Assembly (NCBI GenBank): GCA_965277445.1
Contig: CBDICY010000013.1
Span: 620,001 to 684,000, forward strand
Source: JAFMDF01 sp965277445
Lineage (GTDB): Bacteria; Bacteroidota; Bacteroidia; Chitinophagales; Saprospiraceae
DNA: 64,000 nucleotides
Direction: 5' to 3'
The translations under genes and the position numbers were made by a program. The notes under the pieces are model-generated. The model was given only the letters and a program-made list of their open reading frames with translations, did no database searches and was not told where the DNA came from. Shown one piece after another: positions 33,994-43,155 of this stretch (position 1 is its first letter; every line of letters starts with the position of its first letter).

Positions 33994-34206
33994 TTTCCTC
34001 ATCAACTCATTCAACTGATTAACAAATGCGTTTTTCTCATCCATATAAATAGCGAGAGATTTAAAAGGTTTTTGAATCCCATATACTCTTTGTAAAATCG
34101 TTTCTTTTGTTAAGTGCAGGATAATATTATGACTATCCATATTTCCAAGTGCGGAAAATTTCACCACACTTCCATCTACTGGTAAAGATCTAGCCGTTAA
34201 GGTAAT
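33985..34206 (-). pseudogene. C-terminal gene remnant ending inside an inverted repeat
   Basis: About 73 codons are open on the minus strand after an in-frame TAA at about 34207, with no ATG at the beginning (only GTG at 34167). The translation (for example TARSLPVDGSVVKFSALGN, LHLTKETILQRVYGIQKPF) looks like a real domain end, possibly of a membrane PH-like protein, but its last codons and stop come from the inverted-repeat element. I read it as a decayed gene; a very short expressed protein is not excluded. Confidence 0.45.
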
Positions 34207-34241
34207 GTCTGTAATTTAGATACGTAAGGTATTTTGAAATT

Positions 34242-34280
34242 AAAAAAGGTCACCCTCGAAAACCGAGAGCGACCTTTTAT
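34242..34280 (-). terminator. dnaK terminator
   Basis: On the minus strand GGTCGCTCTCG, GTTTT loop, CGAGGGTGACC, then TTTTTT: a nearly perfect 11-bp GC-rich stem with a T-run, about 60 bp after the dnaK stop. Confidence 0.85.
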
Positions 34281-34342
34281 ATTTTTAACAGTCTCACAAG
34301 TTAAGTAGCTTGTAAATCCTGCATAATCCTGTCATCTTGTAA

Positions 34343-36274
34343 TTACTTCTCTTCCACTTCCTCAAACTCTACATCCTGTACATCTTCACCTGCACCACCG
34401 TCAGCGTTTCCGCCTTGGTCAGCACCTGCACCGCCAGCACCACCTGCTCCTGCATCAGCCGTTGGTCCTTCTTGACCACCTTGGTACATGTCTTGACTAG
34501 CTGCTTGCCATGCGGCATTTAAAGTAGCGGTAACAGCTTCGATTTTGTCCAAATCTTGCTCAGCGTGTGCTGCTTTTAAATCTGCAACAGCCGTTTCAAT
34601 AGCGCCTTTCTTCTCTTCAGGAATCTTCTCCCCAAACTCTTTCAACTGCTTCTCCGTTTGGAAAACTAACGTATCCGCAGCATTTAATTTATCTACTTTT
34701 TCTCTTGCTTTTCTATCTTCATCAGCATTTGCTTCTGCTTCTGCCTTCATCTTTTCGATTTCTTCTTTAGATAAACCAGTAGAAGCTTCGATTCTAATTG
34801 ATTGTTCTTTTCCTGTTCCTTTATCTTTTGCAGAAACGCTTAAGATACCGTTCGCATCCATATCGAAAGTTACTTCGATTTGAGGTACCCCTCTTGGCGC
34901 TGGTGGAATATCAGACAATACGAATCTACCAACTGGACGGTTATCTTTTGCCATTGGTCGCTCTCCTTGTAAGATGTGAATCTCTACAGAAGGTTGATTG
35001 TCTGCGGCAGTAGAATAAGTCTTAGATTTTTTAGTAGGAATGGTAGAGTTTGCTTCGATGACTACATCAAAAACATTACCCATTGTTTCGATACCTAAAG
35101 ATAATGGCGTTACGTCTAATAATAAGACATCTTGCACATCTCCAGATAATACCCCACCTTGAATCGCTGCACCAACTGCTACTACTTCATCAGGATTTAC
35201 CCCTTTATTTGGTTTCTTCCCAAAGAATTTCTCAACTGCTTCTTGGATAGCTGGAATTCTAGTAGAACCACCAACTAAGATAATTTCGTCAATTTCATCT
35301 TTATCTAAACCAGAATCTTTTAGAGCTTCTTGGCAAGGCTTCAAAGTTCTTTGTACTAAATCGTAAGCTAATTTTTCAAACTCCGCTCGACTAATCTTTA
35401 CGACTAAGTGCTTAGGTACGCCGTCTACAGCTGTTACATAAGGTAAGTTTACCTCAGTAGAAGTAGAAGAAGACAATTCAATCTTCGCCTTTTCTGCTGC
35501 TTCTTTTAATCTTTGTAAAGCCATTGGGTCTTTACGCAAATCCATATTTTCTTGCTTCAAGAAAGTTTCTGCTAAGTGGTCAATCAACACTCTATCAAAA
35601 TCATCACCACCTAAATGCGTATCTCCATTTGTAGACTTAACTTCAAATACCCCATCTCCTAATTCTAAGACAGAAATATCGAACGTACCACCACCAAGGT
35701 CATAAACCGCAATGGTCATGTCCGCATTTTTCTTATCCAATCCATAAGCCAAAGCTGCTGCTGTTGGCTCATTGATAATTCTTTTAACCGTCAAACCAGC
35801 GATCTCACCAGCTTCTTTCGTTGCTTGTCTTTGAGAATCATTGAAGTAAGCAGGTACTGTAACAACTGCTTCAGTTACAGTTGTACCTAAAAAGTCTTCT
35901 GCCGTTTTTTTCATCTTCTGCAAAATCATTGCAGAAATTTCTTGTGGCGTATATTTTCTACCGTCGATGTCTACTCGAACCGTATCGTTATCTCCTTTTA
36001 TTGCTTTATAAGCAGTTCTACCAGCTTCTTCTGCTACTTCAGAGAATCTTGATCCCATGAATCGCTTGATAGAAGCAATAGTTCTAGTTGGATTGGTGAT
36101 TGCCTGACGCTTTGCAGGATTACCAATTTTTCTTTCTCCATTGTCCAAGAATGCGACAACAGACGGTGTAGTTCTTCCTCCTTCATCATTAGGAATAACG
36201 ACTGGCTCGTTTCCTTCCATCACAGAAACACAAGAGTTGGTTGTTCCTAAATCTATACCGATAATTTTACCCAT
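34343..36274 (-). CDS. dnaK: Chaperone DnaK (Hsp70)
   Basis: 643 residues, full length. Nucleotide-binding domain begins GIDLGTTNSCVSVMEG and contains the phosphate-2 loop VYDLGGGTFDISVLE and adenosine motif VGGSTRIPAIQ; the substrate-binding domain starts near 385 (DVTPLSLGIETMGNVF); an alpha-helical lid follows; the tail is Gly/Ala-rich and ends in EDVQDVEFEEVEEK, the acidic end typical of Bacteroidota DnaK. It folds and protects proteins in the cytoplasm with DnaJ and GrpE, neither of which is adjacent here. Own promoter region at 36275-36549 with a perfect inverted repeat; own terminator. Confidence 0.99.
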   Translation of the reverse strand: MGKIIGIDLGTTNSCVSVMEGNEPVVIPNDEGGRTTPSVVAFLDNGERKIGNPAKRQAITNPTRTIASIKRFMGSRFSEVAEEAGRTAYKAIKGDNDTVRVDIDGRKYTPQEISAMILQKMKKTAEDFLGTTVTEAVVTVPAYFNDSQRQATKEAGEIAGLTVKRIINEPTAAALAYGLDKKNADMTIAVYDLGGGTFDISVLELGDGVFEVKSTNGDTHLGGDDFDRVLIDHLAETFLKQENMDLRKDPMALQRLKEAAEKAKIELSSSTSTEVNLPYVTAVDGVPKHLVVKISRAEFEKLAYDLVQRTLKPCQEALKDSGLDKDEIDEIILVGGSTRIPAIQEAVEKFFGKKPNKGVNPDEVVAVGAAIQGGVLSGDVQDVLLLDVTPLSLGIETMGNVFDVVIEANSTIPTKKSKTYSTAADNQPSVEIHILQGERPMAKDNRPVGRFVLSDIPPAPRGVPQIEVTFDMDANGILSVSAKDKGTGKEQSIRIEASTGLSKEEIEKMKAEAEANADEDRKAREKVDKLNAADTLVFQTEKQLKEFGEKIPEEKKGAIETAVADLKAAHAEQDLDKIEAVTATLNAAWQAASQDMYQGGQEGPTADAGAGGAGGAGADQGGNADGGAGEDVQDVEFEEVEEK

Positions 36275-36310
36275 TTTTTATAAAATTTTTGTTATTGTTT
36301 ACGAATTGAA

Positions 36311-36350
36311 TGGTTTAAAATATGCTTAACAAACACTTCATTTTAAACCA
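36311..36350 (-). promoter_or_regulatory. Inverted repeat in the dnaK leader
   Basis: TGGTTTAAAAT (36311-36321) and ATTTTAAACCA (36340-36350) are exact inverted arms around an 18-bp spacer, 37 bp upstream of the dnaK start. It is not the CIRCE sequence. It may be an operator or a leader hairpin controlling heat-shock expression. Confidence 0.4.
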
Positions 36351-36549
36351 GTAACAAGGTTTTAAAATTTGTTTACCGCTACTTCTACATCAATCAATGT
36401 GCCATGCCAGTTTTGGATGCTTTGGTGTGTCAAAAGTGCGGAAATAGCTATTTTTAGCTGTCAGATTGAGGGAGTTGAGGGAAGCTGATATGACAGGATG
36501 ACAGATTGGCAGAAGAGGAAGGGTGAAATTTAGACAGGTTGATAGTAGG

Positions 36550-39500
36550 CTAAACAGGTATTAAAATACGAATCAAAGTTCCCGTATATTTTTTAGTTGG
36601 AGAAACATCCTCCATTGTGATGTTAATATTCAAATTCCCCATTTGGCGCAATACTTCTAATCGTTCATTGACTATTTGGGTCGCTCTCGATTTATGATTG
36701 ACTGGTTTTGTCTTCAATAGTGCCGCTTCTGCTCGTCCAATTCCATTGTCTACTATTTCGCAAATTAGTTCCTGTGTCTCATTTTCAAAAAAACGAATGA
36801 TCAATTTTTTATCATTGAGATTATCCATTTTCATCAATCCATGTAAAATGGCATTTTCCACAAAAGGTTGAATCAGTAAAGAAGGAATTTGAATAGCTTC
36901 GGTGTCCAATTTAGAGGTAATCTCAAACTGCACTTGAAAAGCATTAGAAAAGCGCATTTGTTCTAATTCCGTATATAGCCTCAAAAGCGTAATTTCCTCA
37001 TCCAAAGGAATAAATTTATTTTTAGAAGCTTCTAGAAACAAGCGCATCAACTGCCCAAACTTGCCCATATATTCAACTGCTTTGGTGACCTCTTGGTCAA
37101 GTATAAAACTTTGGATGCCATTTAAACAATTAAAAATAAAATGAGGGTTCATTTGTGCTTGTAAGGCTTGCAATTCTAATTCTCCAAATTTCTTTTCTAT
37201 TTGAAATTGTTTTGCATTTTTACGTTTAGCGCTATTTACTAGAAAATTAAATGAACCATAAGCTAAACCTGCACCGATGAGGCTAGCACACAAATAAAAC
37301 CAATTAGTTTGCCACCAAGGTGGCGCAATAACAATTTGAACAGGCGCTGATAAAGAGATTTCTTCGTTTGATAAATCTCGAGACTTTAGATGAAAAATAT
37401 AACTACCAGGCGCTAAACTGGGATAACGAATACTAGTATTTTTAGTCGTTTGCCAATCCGTATCAGCCCCTTCTAAGAAAAAACTATACTGAATGTGCCC
37501 AATCGAATTAAAAGATAAATTAACAAAGTCAAAAATTATTTCGTTTTGGTTAGCGGTTAATTTGTCTAATTGATGTATAGCAGTTAGGTCTCCATTGACC
37601 GTAACTTGATTTAGCCTTAAGCTTCCTTTCTTAACCGTATTTGCGGGGGGAGTATTTCTAGGTATGACGGTTAGCCCAAAATTGGTGCCAATTAAAATCT
37701 CTTTTTCATTGGCGACCACACAATGAATTTCTTCTCCAGGCAAGCCATCTTTAACTTCATAAATCCTCTTTAAAGTTGACTTTTTACCATCTCCTGATAA
37801 TTGAATTTCTTTTAATCCTTTGTTGGTTGCCACCCATAAAATATTATCGGCTGAAAGGTATAAATCATCTACTATGTCCGATTGAGTATCAGGTAAAGGA
37901 AATAGTTGTTTTCCAGCATACATAAAAACACCTTCCCCATCCGTTCCTACCCAAACTTTATTGTCTTTTGCTAATAAGGAAAATACCTTCTTTTTCAGAC
38001 CATCAATAGTATCGAGTGTTGCTTGTTGTCCTTCTGTTGCAATGTACCCTAGTCCGTCATCATGTGCCGTCCAAATACCTTCATTGGACTTGATCGCTAC
38101 TCCAATCGTTCGTTGCTTATTCCATTTTTTTGCGACATATCGGTTATTGTCATTTTTTGTAAAGGTATAAAGGCCAGAAAAGTGGCCGAATATAAATTGT
38201 TTCTGAGCTTCATTGTAGGCAAAATCTTTTACCGCAGAGAGGGTCATATTCTGACGGCGGAGTTTCTTTCTTTGAGTAGCATCAAATTGTAGATAATCTA
38301 GAAATTCTTTTCGTTCTCCAGTCTGTAAATTGAGTATTTCTGTTCCTCTATCTCTGACAACTATTAATAGCTGTTGATTGAATGCCGCTAGTTTAAGCAC
38401 AGGATTGGAGGCTGCTTGTGAAGGAATAAGGGGGTATATTTTATGGTCCTGTAGTTGATAAACAGCACCATCTTCCGTTCCATAATAAAACGCGTGTTGA
38501 TGAGCCGTAATAGTCGTTACTTTAGCATTATTATTTGGGATATAGGTTTGAACTGTTCTAGCTTGTGTTGTTAATAAATAGAGACCACGGCTTTCTGTGG
38601 CAATCCAGATATTGCCTTCCTTATCTTTAATTTTTCTATTGAGACTAATTCCTTTCTGACTTAAATAAGTGGTTTCATAAAAATCTTTGACATTTAATTG
38701 CGCATCCGTTATCAATAGCCCTTGATCTACAGAAAGTTGAAGGGTACTATCTTCCAACCAATACTGAGTAGCACTATTCCCCCGCATAAATTTTAAATCA
38801 CTAAATTTAAGGGTATTAAGCGTAATGATCTCTCCGTTTTCTATTATTTGAATAATGCCTTCTGCATTAATCCAGTAATCTCTATGGGGTAATCGTGTAT
38901 AAAATACTCGGCTTCGCTGCAAAGAAAAATCTGTGCTAGTAAGGTCAAAATCTACCGCATATTTACCTAGTATGTTGCCTTGGCAATCTATTTTACCTAA
39001 GGTGTCCTTTGCTGTTGGAATAAATGCTCTAGTTATTCTTGAATCAGATACCCCAAGTTGTATGGCGGCATTTTTATTTAATTCGTTTCTTTTATCCAAC
39101 AAATTAATACAGGTTTTTTTTACTAGTTCTTTTCCATCAAATAGATAAAAAAACAAAGGATTTCCCGTAAATAATGCTACTCGACCATCGGTGGTTGAAT
39201 TGACCTGTAATAAACCTGCACCTTCAATTGGAATGGTGAAAATGGAATCCTTCCAAATGTAAGCTGCCTCATTGGCATATCCTTGTATCCATATCCTACC
39301 TAAATGATCTTCGGTCAAATCCCAAACATCATTGGTTGGTAATCCATCAGCTACTGTATAATTTTTAAACGTATAGCCATCAAATTTAGCTATTCCTTTT
39401 TCTGTAAACGCCCAAATATACCCTGCCTTATCTTGAATACATCCATATACGGAATTAGTCGGCAAACCATCTTCCGTGGTGAAATGTCGAAGATGATGTT

Positions 39501-39567
39501 CTTGCGCAGAAAGGAGGGATAAGCAACTTGTAAAGCTAAGAAGCAAATATAAAAATAGGTTTTTCAT
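36550..39567 (-). CDS. Propeller-type sensor histidine kinase, LytS class
   Basis: 1005 residues. Signal peptide 1-21; reg_prop propeller about 25-640 (DGLPTNSVYGCIQDKAGYIW, DGLPTNDVWDLTEDHLGRIW); Y_Y_Y domain about 675-745; one membrane helix about 752-775; His_kinase motif LQAQMNPHFIFNCLNGIQSF with His 809; HATPase with PSLLIQPFVENAILHG and DNGIGRAEA. Unlike the HTCS proteins here it has no receiver or AraC domain, so it needs a separate, probably LytTR-type, regulator that is not in the window. The gene downstream on its strand is dnaK, 275 bp away, but with its own control region. Confidence 0.95.
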   Translation of the reverse strand: MKNLFLYLLLSFTSCLSLLSAQEHHLRHFTTEDGLPTNSVYGCIQDKAGYIWAFTEKGIAKFDGYTFKNYTVADGLPTNDVWDLTEDHLGRIWIQGYANEAAYIWKDSIFTIPIEGAGLLQVNSTTDGRVALFTGNPLFFYLFDGKELVKKTCINLLDKRNELNKNAAIQLGVSDSRITRAFIPTAKDTLGKIDCQGNILGKYAVDFDLTSTDFSLQRSRVFYTRLPHRDYWINAEGIIQIIENGEIITLNTLKFSDLKFMRGNSATQYWLEDSTLQLSVDQGLLITDAQLNVKDFYETTYLSQKGISLNRKIKDKEGNIWIATESRGLYLLTTQARTVQTYIPNNNAKVTTITAHQHAFYYGTEDGAVYQLQDHKIYPLIPSQAASNPVLKLAAFNQQLLIVVRDRGTEILNLQTGERKEFLDYLQFDATQRKKLRRQNMTLSAVKDFAYNEAQKQFIFGHFSGLYTFTKNDNNRYVAKKWNKQRTIGVAIKSNEGIWTAHDDGLGYIATEGQQATLDTIDGLKKKVFSLLAKDNKVWVGTDGEGVFMYAGKQLFPLPDTQSDIVDDLYLSADNILWVATNKGLKEIQLSGDGKKSTLKRIYEVKDGLPGEEIHCVVANEKEILIGTNFGLTVIPRNTPPANTVKKGSLRLNQVTVNGDLTAIHQLDKLTANQNEIIFDFVNLSFNSIGHIQYSFFLEGADTDWQTTKNTSIRYPSLAPGSYIFHLKSRDLSNEEISLSAPVQIVIAPPWWQTNWFYLCASLIGAGLAYGSFNFLVNSAKRKNAKQFQIEKKFGELELQALQAQMNPHFIFNCLNGIQSFILDQEVTKAVEYMGKFGQLMRLFLEASKNKFIPLDEEITLLRLYTELEQMRFSNAFQVQFEITSKLDTEAIQIPSLLIQPFVENAILHGLMKMDNLNDKKLIIRFFENETQELICEIVDNGIGRAEAALLKTKPVNHKSRATQIVNERLEVLRQMGNLNINITMEDVSPTKKYTGTLIRILIPV

Positions 39568-39590
39568 GCTATAAAATAAATGCTTAGGGA

Positions 39591-39626
39591 GTAGGTTATT
39601 TACGGTCTACTCCCTAAGTTTTGTTT
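39591..39626. terminator. Hairpin between kinase and SCO genes
   Basis: CTTAGGGAGTAG and CTACTCCCTAAG form a perfect 12-bp stem around a 12-nt loop. On the plus strand it is followed by TTTTGTTTG; for the minus-strand SCO gene it lies about 100 bp after the stop. Confidence 0.55.
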
Positions 39627-39729
39627 GTTACCCCCCTTCGCAGTATTCAGTTGCTCGATCGAGGGAAAGGTGGACGTTTTATTTGTTATTCACGAGACTT
39701 TAGTAAAAATGTTTAGAGGATTACTTGCA

Positions 39730-40344
39730 CTAGTTTTGCTCGGCTAATAATAAGGCTACATCCTCCATAAATTCTGTCACATCGGCAGCATCCGTTCCAT
39801 CACAAAAAGCTCGAACATGTCGATTTTTATCTACTAAAATCAAGCGTCCACTATGGTCAAAACCGCCAGGCGCCTCGGGATTTTCAATTGCCACAGAAAA
39901 ATAATCATCAGCAATGTCATAGATTTCGTCTTTATCCCCTGTAACAAAATGCCATTTTTCGGTCTTTACTTCTAGATTGGAGGCATATTGTTTTAATCGT
40001 TCGACGGTGTCATATTTGGTATCAATCGAATGAGACAGTAAGATTAAGTTATCTGCTTTTTCAAAGCGGTCATATACCCGCAACATTTGTTTTTTTACTT
40101 TAGGGCAGATCGTTGGACAAGATATAAAAAAGAAATCTACTATGTATGCTTTATTGGCAAAAGTAGCATTGGTAACGGGTTGATTGTCTTGATTGACAAA
40201 TTGGAAATCGGGTACTTGGTGATAAAGCGTATCTCCCGATTCGGTAATGTCTATATTTCCAATAATGGGTAACGGCGGTTGATTCTCTTGGAGACAACCA
40301 ATTGTTAATAAACTAAATAGGACACTAATAATAATATATTTCAT
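39730..40344 (-). CDS. SCO-family copper/thiol protein, lipoprotein
   Basis: I start at the internal ATG (40344), which gives a lipoprotein signal MKYIIISVLFSLLTIGC; an ATG 11 codons earlier would put polar residues ahead of it. Thioredoxin-like fold with the SCO motif CPTICPKVKK (CxxxCP) and the distal His in FDHSGR, both copper ligands in Sco1/SenC proteins. It delivers copper to cytochrome c oxidase or reduces its CuA cysteines, in the periplasm. It forms a minus-strand pair with the lipoprotein upstream (gap about 56 bp). Confidence 0.92.
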   Translation of the reverse strand: MKYIIISVLFSLLTIGCLQENQPPLPIIGNIDITESGDTLYHQVPDFQFVNQDNQPVTNATFANKAYIVDFFFISCPTICPKVKKQMLRVYDRFEKADNLILLSHSIDTKYDTVERLKQYASNLEVKTEKWHFVTGDKDEIYDIADDYFSVAIENPEAPGGFDHSGRLILVDKNRHVRAFCDGTDAADVTEFMEDVALLLAEQN

Positions 40345-40400
40345 TTTTTGAATATTAAAATTTGAATTGTAAAACATTTTTAGTCAAGTACTTCCTATAA

Positions 40401-40793
40401 TTATTTCTGAACTAAAGCACTCCCTTTTTCGATACTTTCTATCATCATTTTTTTGATTTGACCAATGCGTGCTTGTTCCTTTTTAAGGTAATCAATGGCT
40501 ACTTGCTGGTCTAATTTGGAAAGCGTGCGTAACGATTTAAATTCCCGCATCCAATCCATCATCGCATCTTGTGCTTGTTCGATGTCTTGTATGGTCTTTT
40601 GTAGGATGGGGCTTTCCGTTTGCTTTTTCAATTGTTTTTTCAGTTGATGCAATTCCCCCATTTTAGGCATGACCTCATCGTGTACGACCATGACATCGCC
40701 CCATAATTGTTGTTGAGTGGTATCGTATTCTTTGCAGCTATAGCTAAATGTAAAAAGGGCTATTAATAAGCTAATTGACATATATTTTTTCAT
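40401..40793 (-). CDS. Small helical lipoprotein next to SCO gene
   Basis: 130 residues, lipobox Cys 20 (FSYSC). The mature part is nearly all helical and charged, with coiled-coil potential (GELHQLKKQLKKQTESPILQ). It has MDWMREFKS and ends in a Lys/Met-rich helix; Met and His are fairly frequent, which would suit metal binding, but no motif proves it. Similar small lipoproteins are often found beside SCO genes in Bacteroidota. Function unknown. Confidence 0.75.
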   Translation of the reverse strand: MKKYMSISLLIALFTFSYSCKEYDTTQQQLWGDVMVVHDEVMPKMGELHQLKKQLKKQTESPILQKTIQDIEQAQDAMMDWMREFKSLRTLSKLDQQVAIDYLKKEQARIGQIKKMMIESIEKGSALVQK

Positions 40794-41134
40794 GTTAATT
40801 TTTTAATTTAGTATTGTAGAATATCTGATTGATAGGTGTTGGTAGCTTGCAGCAATCCTTAATTTCGCAGGCAAATTTGATTAGCCTATGTGTATAGTAT
40901 TTAATAGGTTGCACGGATGGAGCGGATTGGGCTGATTTAAAACGGATTTTATAAGTGTTATTTAAAAAAATCCGTACAATATCCGTCTAATCCGCTCTAT
41001 CCGTACAACCTATCCTATTTAGTTACCCGTCGAATGAACCCACAGGACTGCGCAGCGGGCAGATTCGCCGATACGTGTTAAAACTAAATAGAAAATTTCG
41101 ACCAAACTTACTTAATAAAGAATAAATTAAAAGA
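40794..41134. repeat. 341-bp gap with large inverted repeat
   Basis: AATAGGTTGCACGGATGGAG and AGCGGATT at 40903-40928 face AATCCGCT and CTATCCGTACAACCTAT at 40989-41013; inner ACGGATTTT/AAAATCCGT pieces continue the symmetry. The arms share the ACGGAT core with elements at 488 and 6081. No gene seen. Confidence 0.65.
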
Positions 41135-41503
41135 CTAGCACTCTGGTGGCTGGAAAATAGAGGTGAGGAAAGTTTGTGGAAAAAGCACAACTGCTTTCGT
41201 AGGAACTATGTCTTGTTCCAAATCGGCGACGATAACTTGTTTCTGAAAGGAATCCAAGACATAAACGACCTTTTGATTTTGGTCAAGCAAGGTACCAGGT
41301 TGTTCCTTTTGCTCCTGACTATCTTGCATTGTGGTAGTTAAAACACAAGTGGCAAAACATAGTTCTTCGGGGGAAAAACGATTGATACAATTATTTTCTG
41401 TTAAATACTCTTGATTCGCTTTGAACAAGGCATAAATCGCTAAGTCTTTCAAAGAAATGGAAAGAATTAGAACAGCAAGTAATATGGCGAATGCTTTTTT
41501 CAC
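41135..41503 (-). CDS. Small exported cysteine-containing protein
   Basis: 122 residues with an N-terminal hydrophobic segment (ILLAVLILSISLKDLAIYAL) that may remain as an anchor. A segment NQEYLTENNCINRFSPEELCFATCVL holds three Cys; it resembles a Bacteroidota family with a conserved CxNxxxPxxxCxxxC region often seen near respiratory or copper genes. The C-terminus ends PPEC. Its position beside SCO supports, but does not prove, a metal or redox role. Confidence 0.7.
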   Translation of the reverse strand: MKKAFAILLAVLILSISLKDLAIYALFKANQEYLTENNCINRFSPEELCFATCVLTTTMQDSQEQKEQPGTLLDQNQKVVYVLDSFQKQVIVADLEQDIVPTKAVVLFPQTFLTSIFQPPEC

Positions 41504-41684
41504 AAGGTAAAAGTAGGGTGTTTAATTTTTGGAAAAAGGGAATGGGCATTAATTTTACATGAAAAGGAGGGAACCAATAATAAAAAAATTAGGGTACTAG
41601 ACCCTTTTTCAACCCCTTATTTCAGTAATAATCAAACCATTCCTCTTAATTTTAAGTTTTTGTATCAAATAGAAGCTTTAAGCA

Positions 41685-42587
41685 ATGAAGAAATTATTAT
41701 ACCCAATATTTATCCTGATTCATACCCTTAGTTTTGGTCAATACCAAATGGATTTAGTCACCCGACAAAGCCCAGATAGAAGTGTTTCTCAGCAAATAGG
41801 CTTTACAGAAATTGCTATTAAATATGGCAGCCCAATGGTAAAGGGTAGAACAATTTGGGGCGATTTAGTACCTTATGAGAAAGTCTGGCGAGCAGGTGCG
41901 AATTGGGCAACAACGATTGCCTTTTCCCAACAAGTAATAATTAACGGAAAAACGATTGACAAAGGAACGTATAGTTTATTCGTTATGCCAAAAGCGCAGC
42001 AAAAATGGATAATTATTTTAAATGCGGTTCATCGACAATGGGGGGCTTTTAAATATGAGGCGGCTAAAGATGTAGTACGTATAGAAGTGATTCCACAAGC
42101 TATTCCAAAACAAGAAAAACTACTTTTTGAAATTGAGAATTACAGTAGTCAATTGGCATTAGTGACTTTAAAATGGGATCATATTTCTTTACAATTGCCG
42201 ATTGAAATGGATATGGTGCAGCCGCTGGATAGTTTATTAATCCAAAAATCAACTAAACTAGGCAATGATTTGAAATGGGTTGCCTATTTACAAGCAGCAG
42301 AACTATTATTACAAGAACAACAAGGGTTGTCAAAAGCCTTGGAATGGATTGAGCAAAGTGAAACTTTAGCGAAATTAGAAATGGATTGGAATAAACAATA
42401 TTACCCCAAAGCTTACATTTTAGGGCATCTTTATTGGACAAAAGCTAGAATTCATGGTGAATTTGGGAATAAAGAAGCAGCATTAGCAGCAGTCGCACAA
42501 ATGAAAAATTTGGAGAAGCCCACTTTTTATGAAAAAGAAGCCGAGGCAGAGGAAATAGAAGTGTGGATTAAAAAATGGGAAAATTAG
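41685..42587 (+). CDS. DUF2911 domain exported protein
   Basis: 300 residues. Signal peptide 1-18 (LSFGQ). DUF2911 spans about 25-165 with typical IKYGSPMVKGRTIWGDLVPY, WRAGANWATTI, IDKGTYSLFVMP and WGAFKYEAAKDVVRI. The C-terminal 110 residues are helical and look like TPR-type repeats (ALEWIEQSETLAKL). The family is common in Bacteroidota and has no established function; the protein is expected in the periplasm. It is divergent from the minus-strand SCO group. Confidence 0.9.
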   Translation: MKKLLYPIFILIHTLSFGQYQMDLVTRQSPDRSVSQQIGFTEIAIKYGSPMVKGRTIWGDLVPYEKVWRAGANWATTIAFSQQVIINGKTIDKGTYSLFVMPKAQQKWIIILNAVHRQWGAFKYEAAKDVVRIEVIPQAIPKQEKLLFEIENYSSQLALVTLKWDHISLQLPIEMDMVQPLDSLLIQKSTKLGNDLKWVAYLQAAELLLQEQQGLSKALEWIEQSETLAKLEMDWNKQYYPKAYILGHLYWTKARIHGEFGNKEAALAAVAQMKNLEKPTFYEKEAEAEEIEVWIKKWEN

Positions 42588-42708
42588 AGCTAATCAGCCT
42601 TCAAAAATTAATAATAAAATTAAAAAATACCCAATATCCGTGTCCCTTTATCTATCCGTGGTAGCAATTAATACCACGGATGTTATTATTGTTTTATTTG
42701 ACGATCTA

Positions 42709-43089
42709 TCAACAACCTAAATCAACCTTACCAGTCTTCCACAAAGCAACCCCTTTTGCGATAAATTCATCAATCCTTGTATCTGCAATAGTAACCGATT
42801 TTTTAAATCGAATACAGCCTTTACCAATATCTAAACCTTTTAATAAATGACCATCGACATCTATTTTGGACGCATCGCCAACATAGAGGCTTACATAGTT
42901 TTTCTGTGCATTCAAATGAAAAAGGTCGCCTTTATCATCCGTATAACAAAGCATTTTATAATTAATTCGTTCTTTAAAATCGTATGCTTTCTCTAAAATA
43001 ATTGCTCTAATTTGAAGCAATTTTTCTTTGCGCCAATCTTCTGCTAAGACATCTAGGTATTCGACGGGAGTTTGAGCATTATATTGCAT
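42709..43089 (-). CDS. DUF1801 (YdhG-like) domain protein
   Basis: 126 residues covering one DUF1801 domain: VEYLDVLAEDWRKEKLLQIR at the N-terminus, INYKMLCYTDDKGDLFHLNA, KNYVSLYVGD and GKGCIRFKKS. Cytoplasmic, no signal peptide. The fold resembles frataxin/CyaY-like small domains; function unknown. Ends just before a hairpin-forming TACCACGGAT region at about 42655-42690. Confidence 0.88.
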   Translation of the reverse strand: MQYNAQTPVEYLDVLAEDWRKEKLLQIRAIILEKAYDFKERINYKMLCYTDDKGDLFHLNAQKNYVSLYVGDASKIDVDGHLLKGLDIGKGCIRFKKSVTIADTRIDEFIAKGVALWKTGKVDLGC

Positions 43090-43155
43090 ATAAGAAAGGT
43101 TCTTTTGATTTAAACAGAATGAATCCTGTGCTACCAGTTGTCCGCAATTTTTAGA

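Larger units (their letters stand above)
33803..34342. other. 540-bp gap: inverted-repeat element, gene remnant and dnaK terminator
   Basis: From left to right: an inverted-repeat element (33881-33993), a degraded reading frame on the minus strand that ends inside that element (33985-34206), and the dnaK terminator (34242-34280). Each is listed separately. Nothing else is recognised. Confidence 0.6.
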
